Assembly (NCBI RefSeq): GCF_016894385.1
Contig: NZ_CP069812.1
Coordinates: 3,286,001 to 3,350,000 of the forward strand
Length of the DNA: 64,000 nt
DNA from: Cupriavidus oxalaticus
GTDB lineage: Bacteria > Pseudomonadota > Gammaproteobacteria > Burkholderiales > Burkholderiaceae
Reading direction: 5' to 3'
Shown: positions 7,864 through 16,130 of the stretch, piece by piece
Numbering within the stretch: position 1 is the first letter of the stretch
Layout of the letters: every line of letters begins with the position of its first letter
Program-made: the position numbers and the translations under genes
The notes under the pieces: model-generated
The model's database searches: none
What the model saw: the letters and a program-made list of their open reading frames with translations, nothing else
What the model was told of the DNA's origin: nothing

Positions 7864-8550
7864 ATGCGCAAGGGCAGAGACACCGCAATGACGGCGGCAC
7901 CATCCAGACAACCATCCGTGCGGCCATCCGGACGCCCCTCGCTGGAACGAGCCGGGCAGCTTGCCGACACCATCGTGGATCACGCCACCCGGCTCTTCCT
8001 CGAGCACGGCTATGGCGCCACCAGCGTGGAGGCCATTGCCGCCGCCGCCGGCATTTCCAAGAAGACCTACTACACCCGCTTTGCCGGCAAGGCAGAAGTC
8101 TTCGAGGCGGCCGTGCTGCGCTACGTGGCGCAGAACCTGCGAACCGGACAGCCGGTGCAAGCCGACAGCGAGCCGCTGGAGGAACGCCTGGTCCGCATGG
8201 CCTGCGAGCTGCTCGAATGGATCCTGCGACCCGAGGTCCTGGGCCTGTATCGCGTGACGATTGCCGAAGCACCACGGTTTCCACAACTGGCCCGAACCGT
8301 GGTCGACTTCGCCATCCTCGGCGCGGCACGCTCATTCGAGCCGGTATTCCGCACATGGGCTGCCGGCAATCCGAGCGATGACGAGATCGCCTTCGTGGCC
8401 TCGCAGTTCCTGCAGAGCGTGGCGGCCGAGCCGTTCCATCGGGCGGTTCAGGGATTGGATGCGGCGGGGTTGGATGCGCCGCGGCGTGAGAAGGTGCGGC
8501 GTGCTGTTCGGTTGTTTTTGCTGGGGTTTTCGCAGCGGGGTGAGGGCTGA
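7864..8550 (+). CDS. TetR/AcrR-family transcriptional regulator
   Basis: 228 aa from ATG 7864. The N-terminal helix-turn-helix is clear: ATRLFLEHGYGATSVEAIAA, then AGISKKTYYTRFAGKAEVF. The C-terminal ligand domain is of the AcrR-C type (YRVTIAEAPRFPQLARTVV). The first 30 residues are low-complexity, and ATG 7888 is another possible start. It probably represses itself and the divergent DUF2236 oxygenase through the 7725-7752 palindrome. The effector is unknown. Confidence 0.85.
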   Translation: MRKGRDTAMTAAPSRQPSVRPSGRPSLERAGQLADTIVDHATRLFLEHGYGATSVEAIAAAAGISKKTYYTRFAGKAEVFEAAVLRYVAQNLRTGQPVQADSEPLEERLVRMACELLEWILRPEVLGLYRVTIAEAPRFPQLARTVVDFAILGAARSFEPVFRTWAAGNPSDDEIAFVASQFLQSVAAEPFHRAVQGLDAAGLDAPRREKVRRAVRLFLLGFSQRGEG

Positions 8551-8553
8551 CCG

Positions 8554-9207
8554 TCAGTATCGCGCCACCCAGCCGAACATTTGACGTCCAAACAACCTGC
8601 CGGCGCCGACGAACAGCAGCGCGACACCAAGGTTCCACAACAAGATCATGGCGCTGGCATCCAGCGGATGAAAGAGGGACAAGCCCGTCGCCGTCATGGC
8701 GGCAACGGCGAGGCTCGCACACATCGCCACCGGTGCCGGCGAGAGGCGGGCCACGTAGCGCAGCATGATCAGCAAGGCAACCGACAGCGGTGTGCTGACA
8801 ACCACCAGCGTCGCAAAGCAGCGGGCCGTCTCGCCAGGCGAAATCCCCTCCGGCCCGATCTCGACCCAGTTCGTCAGGCAGCCATACCCGATCGTCGTCA
8901 TCCAGACGGCCAGGGCCGGCAATGGCAACCACAGCCACCGGCGCGAGCGGCCCGGCACACTGGCGATGAACGCAGCCACCACAGCCATAGCGCCGGTCAC
9001 GATGGCTGCCGCAACGCTGGCAATGAAGACAGGCTGCTGCAACTTCAGCATCAGGTCTGGCCGCACGCCATGCACAATCGCGACCAGCGCCAGCAACAGG
9101 GCCGCTGCCAGCAGCCAGCACGCGGCCCGCACCACCGGCCGGCGCAAGCGCTGCACCGGTGGTGCATCGGCCACCAGCGAGTCGATCAGGTCAGGGGTGT
9201 TTCTCAC
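8554..9207 (-). CDS. NrsF-family (DUF1109) anti-sigma factor
   Basis: A 217-aa integral membrane protein with six predicted segments: ACWLLAAALLLALVAIV, then PVFIASVAAAIVTGAMAVVA, LALPALAVWM-type, VVVSTPLSVALLIML, VAMCASLAVAAMTATG and ILLWNLGVALLFVGAG. DUF1109/NrsF proteins hold a cognate ECF sigma factor at the inner membrane. Its ATG overlaps the sigma gene stop (ATGA), so the pair is coupled. Presence of one such pair next to the buf operon suggests metal or oxidative stress releases the sigma. Confidence 0.8.
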   Translation of the reverse strand: MRNTPDLIDSLVADAPPVQRLRRPVVRAACWLLAAALLLALVAIVHGVRPDLMLKLQQPVFIASVAAAIVTGAMAVVAAFIASVPGRSRRWLWLPLPALAVWMTTIGYGCLTNWVEIGPEGISPGETARCFATLVVVSTPLSVALLIMLRYVARLSPAPVAMCASLAVAAMTATGLSLFHPLDASAMILLWNLGVALLFVGAGRLFGRQMFGWVARY

Positions 9208-9878
9208 TTGCCACCTTGCGATTCGAACATTTTGCGCAGCGTTTTCAGGGCACGATGCGTGGCCACCTTCAGCGCGCTGACAGACATCCCGCTGACAGCA
9301 GCGGCCTCCTTTAACGACATCTCCTCCAGTTTCAGCATGCGCAGCGCCTCGCGCTGCCCGAGCGGGAGGCGCTCGACGGCGTCGCGCACCGCGCGCGCGT
9401 CCATTGCGCTTTCCTGGAAGTTCGCCCCGGGAGCCGAAATGGTTTCCTGTTCCGTCCCGAGTGGTGCTTCGTGCGAACTGGTACGCCCTCGTCGGCGCAG
9501 ACCGTCGATGATGCGCCGGTGGGCAATGGCAACCAGCCAGGGCCCGAACGGGCGCGCCGGGTCGTAGGTGTGGCGCACCGCGTGTACCGTGAGCAGTACA
9601 TCCTGCACGGTGTCTTCGATGTCGCCACGGTTCTGGACCTGGCGTGCCGCAAGCGCCCGAATATACGGGGTGATGCCTTCAAGCAAACGCCGGTACACCT
9701 CGCGGTCGCCGCCCTGTGCGCGGGCCATCATGGCCGACCAGTCCGGCGAACCGTCTGCCCGGCGCGCTGGCCCGGAGACATGGCCAGCGTCGGCCGCGTC
9801 CTGTGTGGCGCTCACAAGGTTCAGGTTACCGCCGGCACGACGGTCTGTTCGGGGAGACATGCCTGAATTCTGCTTCAT
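9204..9878 (-). CDS. ECF RNA polymerase sigma factor
   Basis: 224 aa from the Met at 9878 (an upstream in-frame ATG at 9977 is disfavoured because it would overlap the candidate promoter at 9919-9946; 9860 is another start). Sigma region 2 is visible (YRRLLEGITPYIRALAARQV, then DIEDTVQDVLLTVH) and region 4 as LPLGQREALRMLKLEEMSLK and the helix SVSALKVATHRALKTLRKMF. It is divergent from the buf operon and coupled to NrsF. In Cupriavidus metallidurans an equivalent (RpoQ) controls gold/copper-induced gig genes; I infer that role here. Confidence 0.85.
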   Translation of the reverse strand: MKQNSGMSPRTDRRAGGNLNLVSATQDAADAGHVSGPARRADGSPDWSAMMARAQGGDREVYRRLLEGITPYIRALAARQVQNRGDIEDTVQDVLLTVHAVRHTYDPARPFGPWLVAIAHRRIIDGLRRRGRTSSHEAPLGTEQETISAPGANFQESAMDARAVRDAVERLPLGQREALRMLKLEEMSLKEAAAVSGMSVSALKVATHRALKTLRKMFESQGGK

Positions 9879-9918
9879 GAGGAGCCGCCTGTCGCGCGTA
9901 ATTAATTTTTCGGAGATG

Positions 9919-9946
9919 CGTAACCTTTGGTCGCGTTGGGCCGAAT
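9919..9946 (+). promoter_or_regulatory. Candidate ECF promoter for the buf operon
   Basis: CGTAACC (9919-9925) and CCGAAT (9941-9946) are separated by 15 bp, matching an ECF-type -35 (GTAAC core) and -10 pair. It sits 50 bp before the first operon gene and just upstream of the divergent sigma gene. The match is by eye and the other strand was not scored. Confidence 0.45.
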
Positions 9947-9995
9947 TTCCTGACACGGCTCCGGATCCGGGCCGCAATCGTCAGGAGACAGCAAG

Positions 9996-10316
9996 ATGAA
10001 CAAACACGTATTGGCCGCCTCGACCTTGTCGTCCGCCCTCGGGCTCGCGCTGGCCATGGTCGCCGTGCCGGCACAGGCGCAAGCCATGAAGGACATGAGC
10101 GGCATGCCGCAGATCGTCAAGGACAACATGGCGCGGATGGAGAAGAACAAGCTTGAGAAGTGCTACGGCATTAATGCGGCGGCAAAGAACGACTGCGCGG
10201 AAGGCACGCACTCCTGCGCCGGACAAGCCACGCAGGCCCGCGACACCAAATCGTTCGTGCTGCTGCCCGCCGGCGACTGCAGCAAGATTCAGGGCGGCAA
10301 GCTGAAGGCCACCTGA
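9996..10316 (+). CDS. bufA1: DUF2282 protein, bufferin precursor
   Basis: A 106-aa small secreted protein with signal peptide MNKHVLAASTLSSALGLALA cleaved near AQAQA. The mature part has four cysteines in the bufferin pattern: KCYG, NDCAEG, HSCAG and GDCSK. Proteins of this family are post-translationally modified on these cysteines by the MNIO enzyme and bind copper in characterised bufferins. A ribosome site AGGAGA precedes the ATG. It is first in the operon with bufB1, bufC1 and doxX and is the Cupriavidus gigP equivalent by synteny. Confidence 0.85.
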   Translation: MNKHVLAASTLSSALGLALAMVAVPAQAQAMKDMSGMPQIVKDNMARMEKNKLEKCYGINAAAKNDCAEGTHSCAGQATQARDTKSFVLLPAGDCSKIQGGKLKAT

Positions 10317-10336
10317 AACAGGCAAGGGAGCGAACC

Positions 10337-11227
10337 ATGCCTGCTGCGGCGCTTGCCAATCCACACGGGCCGGGCCCGATCCCGCCGCGAGCCGGGGTCG
10401 GGCTGCGCTTTCGGCACCATCAGGCGGTGCTCGAAGAACGCCCGGCTGTCGCATGGTTTGAAGTGCATACCGAGAACTACATGGGCGGTGGCCGCACGCC
10501 AGGCTATCTGGACGCCATTCGCCGCGACTACGCCATCTCGCTGCACGGGGTGGGCCTGTCCCTTGGCAGTGCCGAGGGACTTGACCAGAGCCATCTGGCG
10601 CGCGTGCGCGAGGTTGTCGACTGGGTGGAACCCGGGCTGGTCTCGGAACATCTCTCGTGGAGCATCACCGGCGGCACCTATTTTGCCGATCTGCTGCCGC
10701 TGCCGATGACCGAGGAAGCGCTGGCCGTCGTGTGCCGGCATGTGGACCAGGTACAGGGCGCATTGCGGCGCCGCATGCTGATTGAGAACCCTTCCACTTA
10801 CCTGCAGTTTCGCCACTCGACCATCCCGGAGTGGGAGTTCATCGCCGAAGTCGCGCGGCGCACCGGTTGCGGCATCCTGTGTGACGTCAACAATATCTAC
10901 GTCAGCGCCAGCAACCACGGATGGGATGCCATGACGTACCTGCGCGCGCTGGAGCCGGCGGCAATCGGCGAGATCCATCTGGCCGGTCACAGCGTCCGGC
11001 AACTGGAGCACGGGCAGGTATTGCGTATCGACGATCACGGCTCGCGTGTTGCGCCAGCGGTGTGGGCGCTCTATGACGCGGCGCTTCGGTTGTTCGGGCC
11101 GGTGCCGACGCTGATCGAATGGGATACAGACGTGCCCCCGCTCGATGTGCTGATGGACGAAGCGGGTATTGCAGAGGCCGCACTGGAAAGAGAGCAGCAT
11201 GCCATCCGATCTCCCCTCGTTGCTTGA
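10337..11227 (+). CDS. bufB1: DUF692 / MNIO multinuclear non-heme iron oxidase (bufferin maturase)
   Basis: 296 aa. TIM-barrel enzyme that uses a mixed-valent iron cluster to modify cysteines of the precursor; thiooxazole formation is reported for bufferins. Conserved metal-ligand stretches are visible: WFEVHTENYMG, ISLHGVGLSLG, VSEHLSW, MLIENPSTY, CDVNNIYVS, IHLAGHS and IEWDTDVP. It starts 20 bp after bufA1 and overlaps the start of bufC1 by 29 bp. The precursor, enzyme and partner occur in the standard order. Confidence 0.88.
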   Translation: MPAAALANPHGPGPIPPRAGVGLRFRHHQAVLEERPAVAWFEVHTENYMGGGRTPGYLDAIRRDYAISLHGVGLSLGSAEGLDQSHLARVREVVDWVEPGLVSEHLSWSITGGTYFADLLPLPMTEEALAVVCRHVDQVQGALRRRMLIENPSTYLQFRHSTIPEWEFIAEVARRTGCGILCDVNNIYVSASNHGWDAMTYLRALEPAAIGEIHLAGHSVRQLEHGQVLRIDDHGSRVAPAVWALYDAALRLFGPVPTLIEWDTDVPPLDVLMDEAGIAEAALEREQHAIRSPLVA

Positions 11228-12020
11228 CTTGCAGCACGCGATCGCCCGGGAGCTGTGGGGCGGCACCGGCAGTGGTGACGGCGGCGGCTCTGCACACGTG
11301 AGCGCAGACGGGCTGGCGCCGCAGGCGCGGCTCGGCATCTACCGGAACACGGCCGCCACGACGCTGGTGGCTGCGCTACGCCTGTCCTACCCGGCCATCC
11401 AGGCCCTGACTGGCGTTGAGTTTTTCGAAGGCGCTGCCCGGCTGTTCATCGAGAAGTCCCCCCCGCAGCGCGCATGGCTGGATGGGTACGGCGAAGCGTT
11501 TCCGGACTTCCTGGCACGCCTGCCGGAAGCTGCCGCGCTCGATTACCTGCCGGACGTCGCCCGGCTCGAATGGGCCGTGAACTCGGTGTTGCATGCGCCG
11601 GACGCAGAGCCGCTGGATCTGCGCCGCCTTGCGGAGCTGGACGCATCCACGCTCGGCGACATGCATTTTGTGCCGAACCCTGCCGTGCGTCTGGTGCGTT
11701 CCGAATTCCCCGTTGATGCTATCTGGCGCGCGGTGCTGAACCACGACGAAGATGCCCTGCGGCATATCGACCTGACTGCGGGCCCGGTCTGGCTGCTCGT
11801 GCAACGCGCGCCAGATGGGATCGACGTCGACCGGCTGGGCGAGTGGCAATGGCAATTCACCGCCGCGTTACTGGCCGGGCTTCCCTTGCACACCGCGCTT
11901 GGCGCAACGCCGCCGTCCGACGCGCACGCGTGGCTCGCCACGCTGTTGTCGGCCGGTTGCTTTACCGGCTTCGGCCAGGCCCAGGCTTCCGACTTACCGT
12001 TCCCGGATCTATCGCCATGA
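11199..12020 (+). CDS. bufC1: DUF2063 protein (BufC/HvfC), MNIO partner
   Basis: 273 aa from ATG 11199 (MPSDLPSLLDLQHAIARELW); an upstream TTG in the same frame at 11169 is rejected because the family starts here. DUF2063 proteins bind the precursor and present it to the MNIO oxidase. Typical block: GLAPQARLGIYRNTAATTLV with ALRLSYPAIQALTGVEFF, then YGEAFPDFLARL. Overlaps bufB1 upstream by 29 bp and doxX downstream by ATGA. Confident as the family, moderate on role. Confidence 0.85.
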   Translation: MPSDLPSLLDLQHAIARELWGGTGSGDGGGSAHVSADGLAPQARLGIYRNTAATTLVAALRLSYPAIQALTGVEFFEGAARLFIEKSPPQRAWLDGYGEAFPDFLARLPEAAALDYLPDVARLEWAVNSVLHAPDAEPLDLRRLAELDASTLGDMHFVPNPAVRLVRSEFPVDAIWRAVLNHDEDALRHIDLTAGPVWLLVQRAPDGIDVDRLGEWQWQFTAALLAGLPLHTALGATPPSDAHAWLATLLSAGCFTGFGQAQASDLPFPDLSP

Positions 12021-12493
12021 CACACGCCACGCACTCCCCCCATGCCTCCATCACGCTTGTCGAGCGCGCACAGCGCGTCGTGGCATGGCTCGATCGGATT
12101 CCCTACTCCGCCCTCGCGATTCCATTGCGACTTGCGGTCGCCACCATCTTCTGGAATTCAGCCATGACCAAGCTGGCAAACTGGGAGACGGCCGTCGAAC
12201 TCTTCCGGGAGGAATACCGGGTTCCGCTGCTGCCGCCCGAACTGGCCGCCTACCTGTCAGTGTCCATCGAGCTGGCGGCGCCCGTCCTGCTGGTGCTGGG
12301 CCTGGCAACCCGGCCCGTGGCGCTGATACTGCTCGGCATGACCGCGGTCATCGAGGTATTCGTCTATCCGCAGGCATGGCCTACGCATATCCAGTGGGCG
12401 GCAATGCTGCTGGTGCTGCTGGCGCGCGGCGCGGGCATGTTCTCGATTGACTGGCTGATTCGCCGACGTGTCATGAGCGCATCGGATCGTTGA
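12017..12493 (+). CDS. DoxX-family membrane protein
   Basis: 158 aa from ATG 12017, overlapping the stop of the DUF2063 gene. Four membrane segments (about residues 33-50, 67-88, 92-112 and 118-140) and the DoxX signature IPLRLAVATIFWNSAMTKL and LPPELAAYLSVSIELAAPVL. DoxX proteins sit in the membrane near redox or metal-stress systems; in the gig operon it is gigT. Probably the last gene of the operon. Exact role unknown. Confidence 0.85.
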   Translation: MTHATHSPHASITLVERAQRVVAWLDRIPYSALAIPLRLAVATIFWNSAMTKLANWETAVELFREEYRVPLLPPELAAYLSVSIELAAPVLLVLGLATRPVALILLGMTAVIEVFVYPQAWPTHIQWAAMLLVLLARGAGMFSIDWLIRRRVMSASDR

Positions 12494-13012
12494 TCAGCGC
12501 GGGCCACACTCTCGGGTGTCCATGCCGAGAAACCGGGGGTGAGCTGCATCCGGCCTATCAACGGTCTGGCGACACGCTCCGCGTCCATTGATTTCCTTCC
12601 CGCTTGCCCTAATCCATGTTGCAGCTTGCAGACCCGCAAGGAGAAGGACCGGGGAGTGCCAATGCCGGGGCGATAAGGCGGCCCTTCGGTGTTCGTATCC
12701 CACTAGCCTGCCGGCAGAGAATCAAGTCTCAGGACGGCCATGACTGCATCGCTGCAGCAGAACTTAGAGTCGTCTCATTCTCCGACCTGGAAGTAACGCG
12801 TAGGCTTGCCCATGGTGCTGAACACACCCCCCGCAGCGTTGCCACGTCCGACAGCCGTGGCGCGTCTTCCATAGCTTTCTGCTAAGGCCGGGCAGCGCGC
12901 ATCGATACAAGACCCGAAAGGGGAAATATGCGGGCCGATCTGCGGGCGGTGTTCAAGTGCCCGGCCGCCCAGCTTGCACGGGCGAATCCAAGTTTCGAAT
13001 CAGGAGTTCGCT
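12494..13012. other. 519-bp stretch without a supported gene
   Basis: Between the DoxX gene and the SymE-like gene. No frame here shows a recognisable protein or plausible start; a frame of 89 codons at 12616-12885 looks like chance composition. No repeat or RNA gene was recognised. Antisense RNA for the SymE-like toxin could start in or near its end. Confidence 0.5.
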
Positions 13013-13228
13013 ATGCGGAAGACATCTTCCACTGCGCACGTGCGCACATTCACGACCAGTTACAGGCATTTCCGCGTCAAGGCAACTGAAGGTAACCGCT
13101 ATAGTGGGATGCGATGCGTTCCATGGATTCGGTTAGGTGGGGTATGGTTGGAACGAGCAGGCTTCAAGGTCGGGCAAGCGCTCAAAGTGGAGGTACGGAA
13201 TAAGGTTGTCGTAATTTCCTCGGAGTAG
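13013..13228 (+). CDS. SymE-like type I toxin
   Basis: 71 aa from ATG 13013 with AGGAG nearby. The core VPWIRLGGVWLERAGFKVGQ then ALKVEVRNKVVVI matches SymE-family proteins, AbrB-fold RNA-targeting toxins that in E. coli are silenced by an antisense RNA (SymR). The N-terminal 25 residues are basic and family-divergent. No antisense gene was identified. It stands next to the HEPN/ATPase module, in a setting rich in conflict-type genes. Confidence 0.72.
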   Translation: MRKTSSTAHVRTFTTSYRHFRVKATEGNRYSGMRCVPWIRLGGVWLERAGFKVGQALKVEVRNKVVVISSE

Positions 13229-13406
13229 CCACAGTGGGAAGGGGTTCGTAGATGCTTTGCTGCGGATCCTCGAAACTACCAGCCACAACGAAGGGGCGTC
13301 AGAGGATCAACGAAGTGCTGATCTTCCAACGCTGTGCATACGCAGAGGTGCCTTCCATCGAGTTGTTTTCAGCCTCCTGAGATGGCGGCGCCAGCGCTTC
13401 TCCCCC

Positions 13407-13447
13407 AAAAAAAGCAGATCTATTTCTGAATCTTGAAACAAATCTGT
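13407..13447 (-). terminator. Intrinsic terminator after the ATPase gene
   Basis: Downstream of the ATPase stop (13467, minus strand) is an imperfect 12-bp stem: CAGATTTGTTTC pairs with GAAATAGATCTG (10 of 12) and is followed by a run of seven Ts on the minus strand. This supports transcription ending here for the HEPN-ATPase pair. Confidence 0.5.
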
Positions 13448-13466
13448 CCTTTTTTTGGTCGATGCG

Positions 13467-16130
13467 TTACTTCTTCTCGCCCTGCACGCGGGTCACGCCC
13501 AATCCATCAATATATAGACTCGCGATGCCGAAATGGTAAGCCCCTCCGGCTTTCTTCTTGACAAGCATTCCTGAGGAATCAAGCTGCGTAGCAAAAGACT
13601 CAAATGAGCTAAAGGTTTGACCACATCGCTCCCAGGCACTTCTCAATTCATCAGAAGTGAATTGAGAGCGAAGGGTCTTGTTATTCTCAATGTCCTCCAG
13701 GAATGGACGGAGCGATGGATATTCGTTCTTTAGAGCATTAACGCGCTCGGACGAGGCGGCCTTAAGACCAACCTGCATCGACCGCTGACTCAGTAACCGG
13801 TCGCTTGGCGCCAGCTTATCATTCCGAACGCGCAATTCCTCTTCCTTGGCGGCATGAAGCAGTACCGTTAGCGAGCGAGGGTAGGTGTTGTCCTGCGCAT
13901 CAGTCATCCGGTTGTATACCCATTTGGCCACCGTCGCGCTTCTCCCCTTATCTTGTCTCAACCCCCAAAGTGGTGCGAGTGCCTGACGAAGCTCTTCTTC
14001 TCCAGCAGTATCAACTTCAGCATCGGTTAGCGGAAACTCGCGATGTGCTAGCGCTCGAAACTCCGGCGATCCACCAGTAACCAAGCGATAGGCAAGGCGC
14101 AAGAAGTCGTCAATCTTCCATTGCAGCAATAACGTTCGAGGTTCACTGAAGTGGCTTTTGTTGGTAAACACCAACTTGCTCCAAATATCTTCGCGGAGGA
14201 AAATTTTAAAGCGTATGTGATGCAAATCTTGATTATTTGAATCGTAAGCAAGCCTGAGTAGTCCGCTTAGAGCGTCCTCTTGCCATACACTTTCTTCTTT
14301 GATGTCCTGATCTAGGTCATCGTAGAGAAGCCACAGCTTTCTGTTTTCCTTGGCCAGCGAGCTGTTCAAGTCGATCATGAGGTCTCTACAAAGCCCCTTG
14401 TATGGATCAGTGACAAGCGACAGAAGGGCCGTTGTGTGGGTTGAGCGCCACTGAGCGCGAGTAGTCGCCGTAGAAAAAGCAGAAGCGAGCTTTTCCTTCA
14501 GCAATTTCATCCCGGGGGATTTAAGTGCCACCTCGATTAACGGGTATTCCGAGACAAAGACTCGCACGATTGCATACGCTCTCCACAAGGAGAGCCAATC
14601 CTGTCTTGCGGCTTCTAGCCCCTTTTGGACATCACCAAATACGTCTGTGGTTGGTCTAAAAATTGCGCCGACTGCTGGGCCGTGACCTGGCAAAATATCA
14701 ATGCCTTCCAGTCTTCCACGTGCGCGCTTTGCCGCGTTCTCGCGGTGCTCAGTAAAAAGGTGAAAAAGCGTAGATTTACCAGTTCCCTTGCGTCCCCGGA
14801 CAACCCATCGCGCATCATCCAAAAACTTGTCAAAATCTGCAGTTTTTTGAAAAAAAAGCTCGAAATCGTTCGCAGCAATGGTTTTGGCTTCGCGTTCCGG
14901 AAAATTGAGCGACTCAATAACCTTCCACCTATCAGAACGCATTATAGAATCTTGAGCCTTCCCTTCCGCCTCAGAGTCAAGCAATATATTCGCGAGGCTC
15001 GCGTATCCTGACATTGCAGTCTCCACGGGATAGACGGAGGCAGCCGCAATTCCGGGGTTATAGGAGATCTCAGTCGGGGTTTCGTCCTCGTCCAGAGCAA
15101 GCTTTGGCAAAAACTGAGCCACAATCTCCTTGCCGACAGGGCCTTCCGGAACTGGCGACAGGACAAGATGCGTATTGACTTCGCTAATTTGTTTTAGAGT
15201 TTGCCGTACGAAGCTAATTCCTTCTTCGTTTTGGTCGCTCGGAAACATTACAAGAAAGACTTCGTGAGCGAGTCTAAGAAGCGACAGGCCGCCCCAGTCT
15301 CCAAGTCCAGTCCGAGCGTCAATCAGCAGTATGTCTGGATCGATTTGCTCAACCAGTTCCTTCTCAAATAGAGTCCAAGCATCATCAGCTCGCGTAAGCA
15401 CGTCATGAGAGGACAAAGTGCTGAGGCGGCGCACATACTCGCCTCCAATGGCTCCGGCGGGAATTACGTGAACTTGAGCGCGTGTTGCAGGGTCCTCCAC
15501 CACATAGGAGATTCCCTCTCGCTGCCCACTCCCCATCCCTACAAGGCAAGTTGTAAGGCCTTCCCCGGTATCAACATCGAAGGGGCGCACTTGGCGCTCC
15601 CAAAGAAAGTCGATGATGCCTGCAGAGACAGGACGTCCATCCGGCCGCGGCAGAACTTTGTGGAGACCTGGCGCTTCTACGTCAAGATCCACGATCGCTA
15701 CACGCTCCCCACCTCGCGCCAAGTGGAAAGCCATATGCACCATTGCCGTGGTTCGACCGACTCCACCCTTATATGAGTAGAACACAACTCGGCGCGGCTT
15801 TCTGATTGTCGGGTCAGGTTCGGCACGCTGGCCAGACGCAATCATTGAGACAGCTACGTCCCAACTACTGGGCGCGAGGCGGACCGGCGGCGCCAACAGA
15901 ATCCCGCGCTCCAGTGCCTCCGACGGTGTATACAGTTCTGCGATGCTGAGCCTAAGGCCGGAGGCTTCGACCAACGGACGGATTCGATTGAGCCGGGTTT
16001 CACGGCTCTCTCCCGCAAAAGAATCATCAACAACGGTAAGAATGGCGGAGTTGTTCGATCCGACGTCGAGTTCGTACTTCTGCGGAAACAGAGTATCTAG
16101 TTGTTCGCGCAACGCGATTACGGTATCCAT
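13467..16130 (-). CDS. KGGVGR-motif ParA-like/P-loop dual ATPase (conflict-system candidate)
   Basis: 887 aa from ATG 16130, overlapping the HEPN gene stop (TGATG). Residues 1-100 form an N-terminal domain of unknown type. A ParA/MinD-like domain follows with FYSYKGGVGRTTAM (119-130, the KGGVGR variant of the deviant Walker A), VAIVDLDVEAPGL (144-156) and DILLIDARTGLGD (266-278). A second P-loop domain has GRKGTGKST (446-454) and LLYDDLDQD (601-609), with IFLREDIWSKL (643-653) as sensor-like motif. The C-terminal 180 residues are helical. I know this variant ATPase from antiphage neighbourhoods but do not recognise this exact pair as a named system. Confidence 0.75.
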   Translation of the reverse strand: MDTVIALREQLDTLFPQKYELDVGSNNSAILTVVDDSFAGESRETRLNRIRPLVEASGLRLSIAELYTPSEALERGILLAPPVRLAPSSWDVAVSMIASGQRAEPDPTIRKPRRVVFYSYKGGVGRTTAMVHMAFHLARGGERVAIVDLDVEAPGLHKVLPRPDGRPVSAGIIDFLWERQVRPFDVDTGEGLTTCLVGMGSGQREGISYVVEDPATRAQVHVIPAGAIGGEYVRRLSTLSSHDVLTRADDAWTLFEKELVEQIDPDILLIDARTGLGDWGGLSLLRLAHEVFLVMFPSDQNEEGISFVRQTLKQISEVNTHLVLSPVPEGPVGKEIVAQFLPKLALDEDETPTEISYNPGIAAASVYPVETAMSGYASLANILLDSEAEGKAQDSIMRSDRWKVIESLNFPEREAKTIAANDFELFFQKTADFDKFLDDARWVVRGRKGTGKSTLFHLFTEHRENAAKRARGRLEGIDILPGHGPAVGAIFRPTTDVFGDVQKGLEAARQDWLSLWRAYAIVRVFVSEYPLIEVALKSPGMKLLKEKLASAFSTATTRAQWRSTHTTALLSLVTDPYKGLCRDLMIDLNSSLAKENRKLWLLYDDLDQDIKEESVWQEDALSGLLRLAYDSNNQDLHHIRFKIFLREDIWSKLVFTNKSHFSEPRTLLLQWKIDDFLRLAYRLVTGGSPEFRALAHREFPLTDAEVDTAGEEELRQALAPLWGLRQDKGRSATVAKWVYNRMTDAQDNTYPRSLTVLLHAAKEEELRVRNDKLAPSDRLLSQRSMQVGLKAASSERVNALKNEYPSLRPFLEDIENNKTLRSQFTSDELRSAWERCGQTFSSFESFATQLDSSGMLVKKKAGGAYHFGIASLYIDGLGVTRVQGEKK

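Noticed and set aside
12616-12885. An 89-codon plus-strand frame
   Set aside because: Composition and start context do not look coding; no family resemblance.
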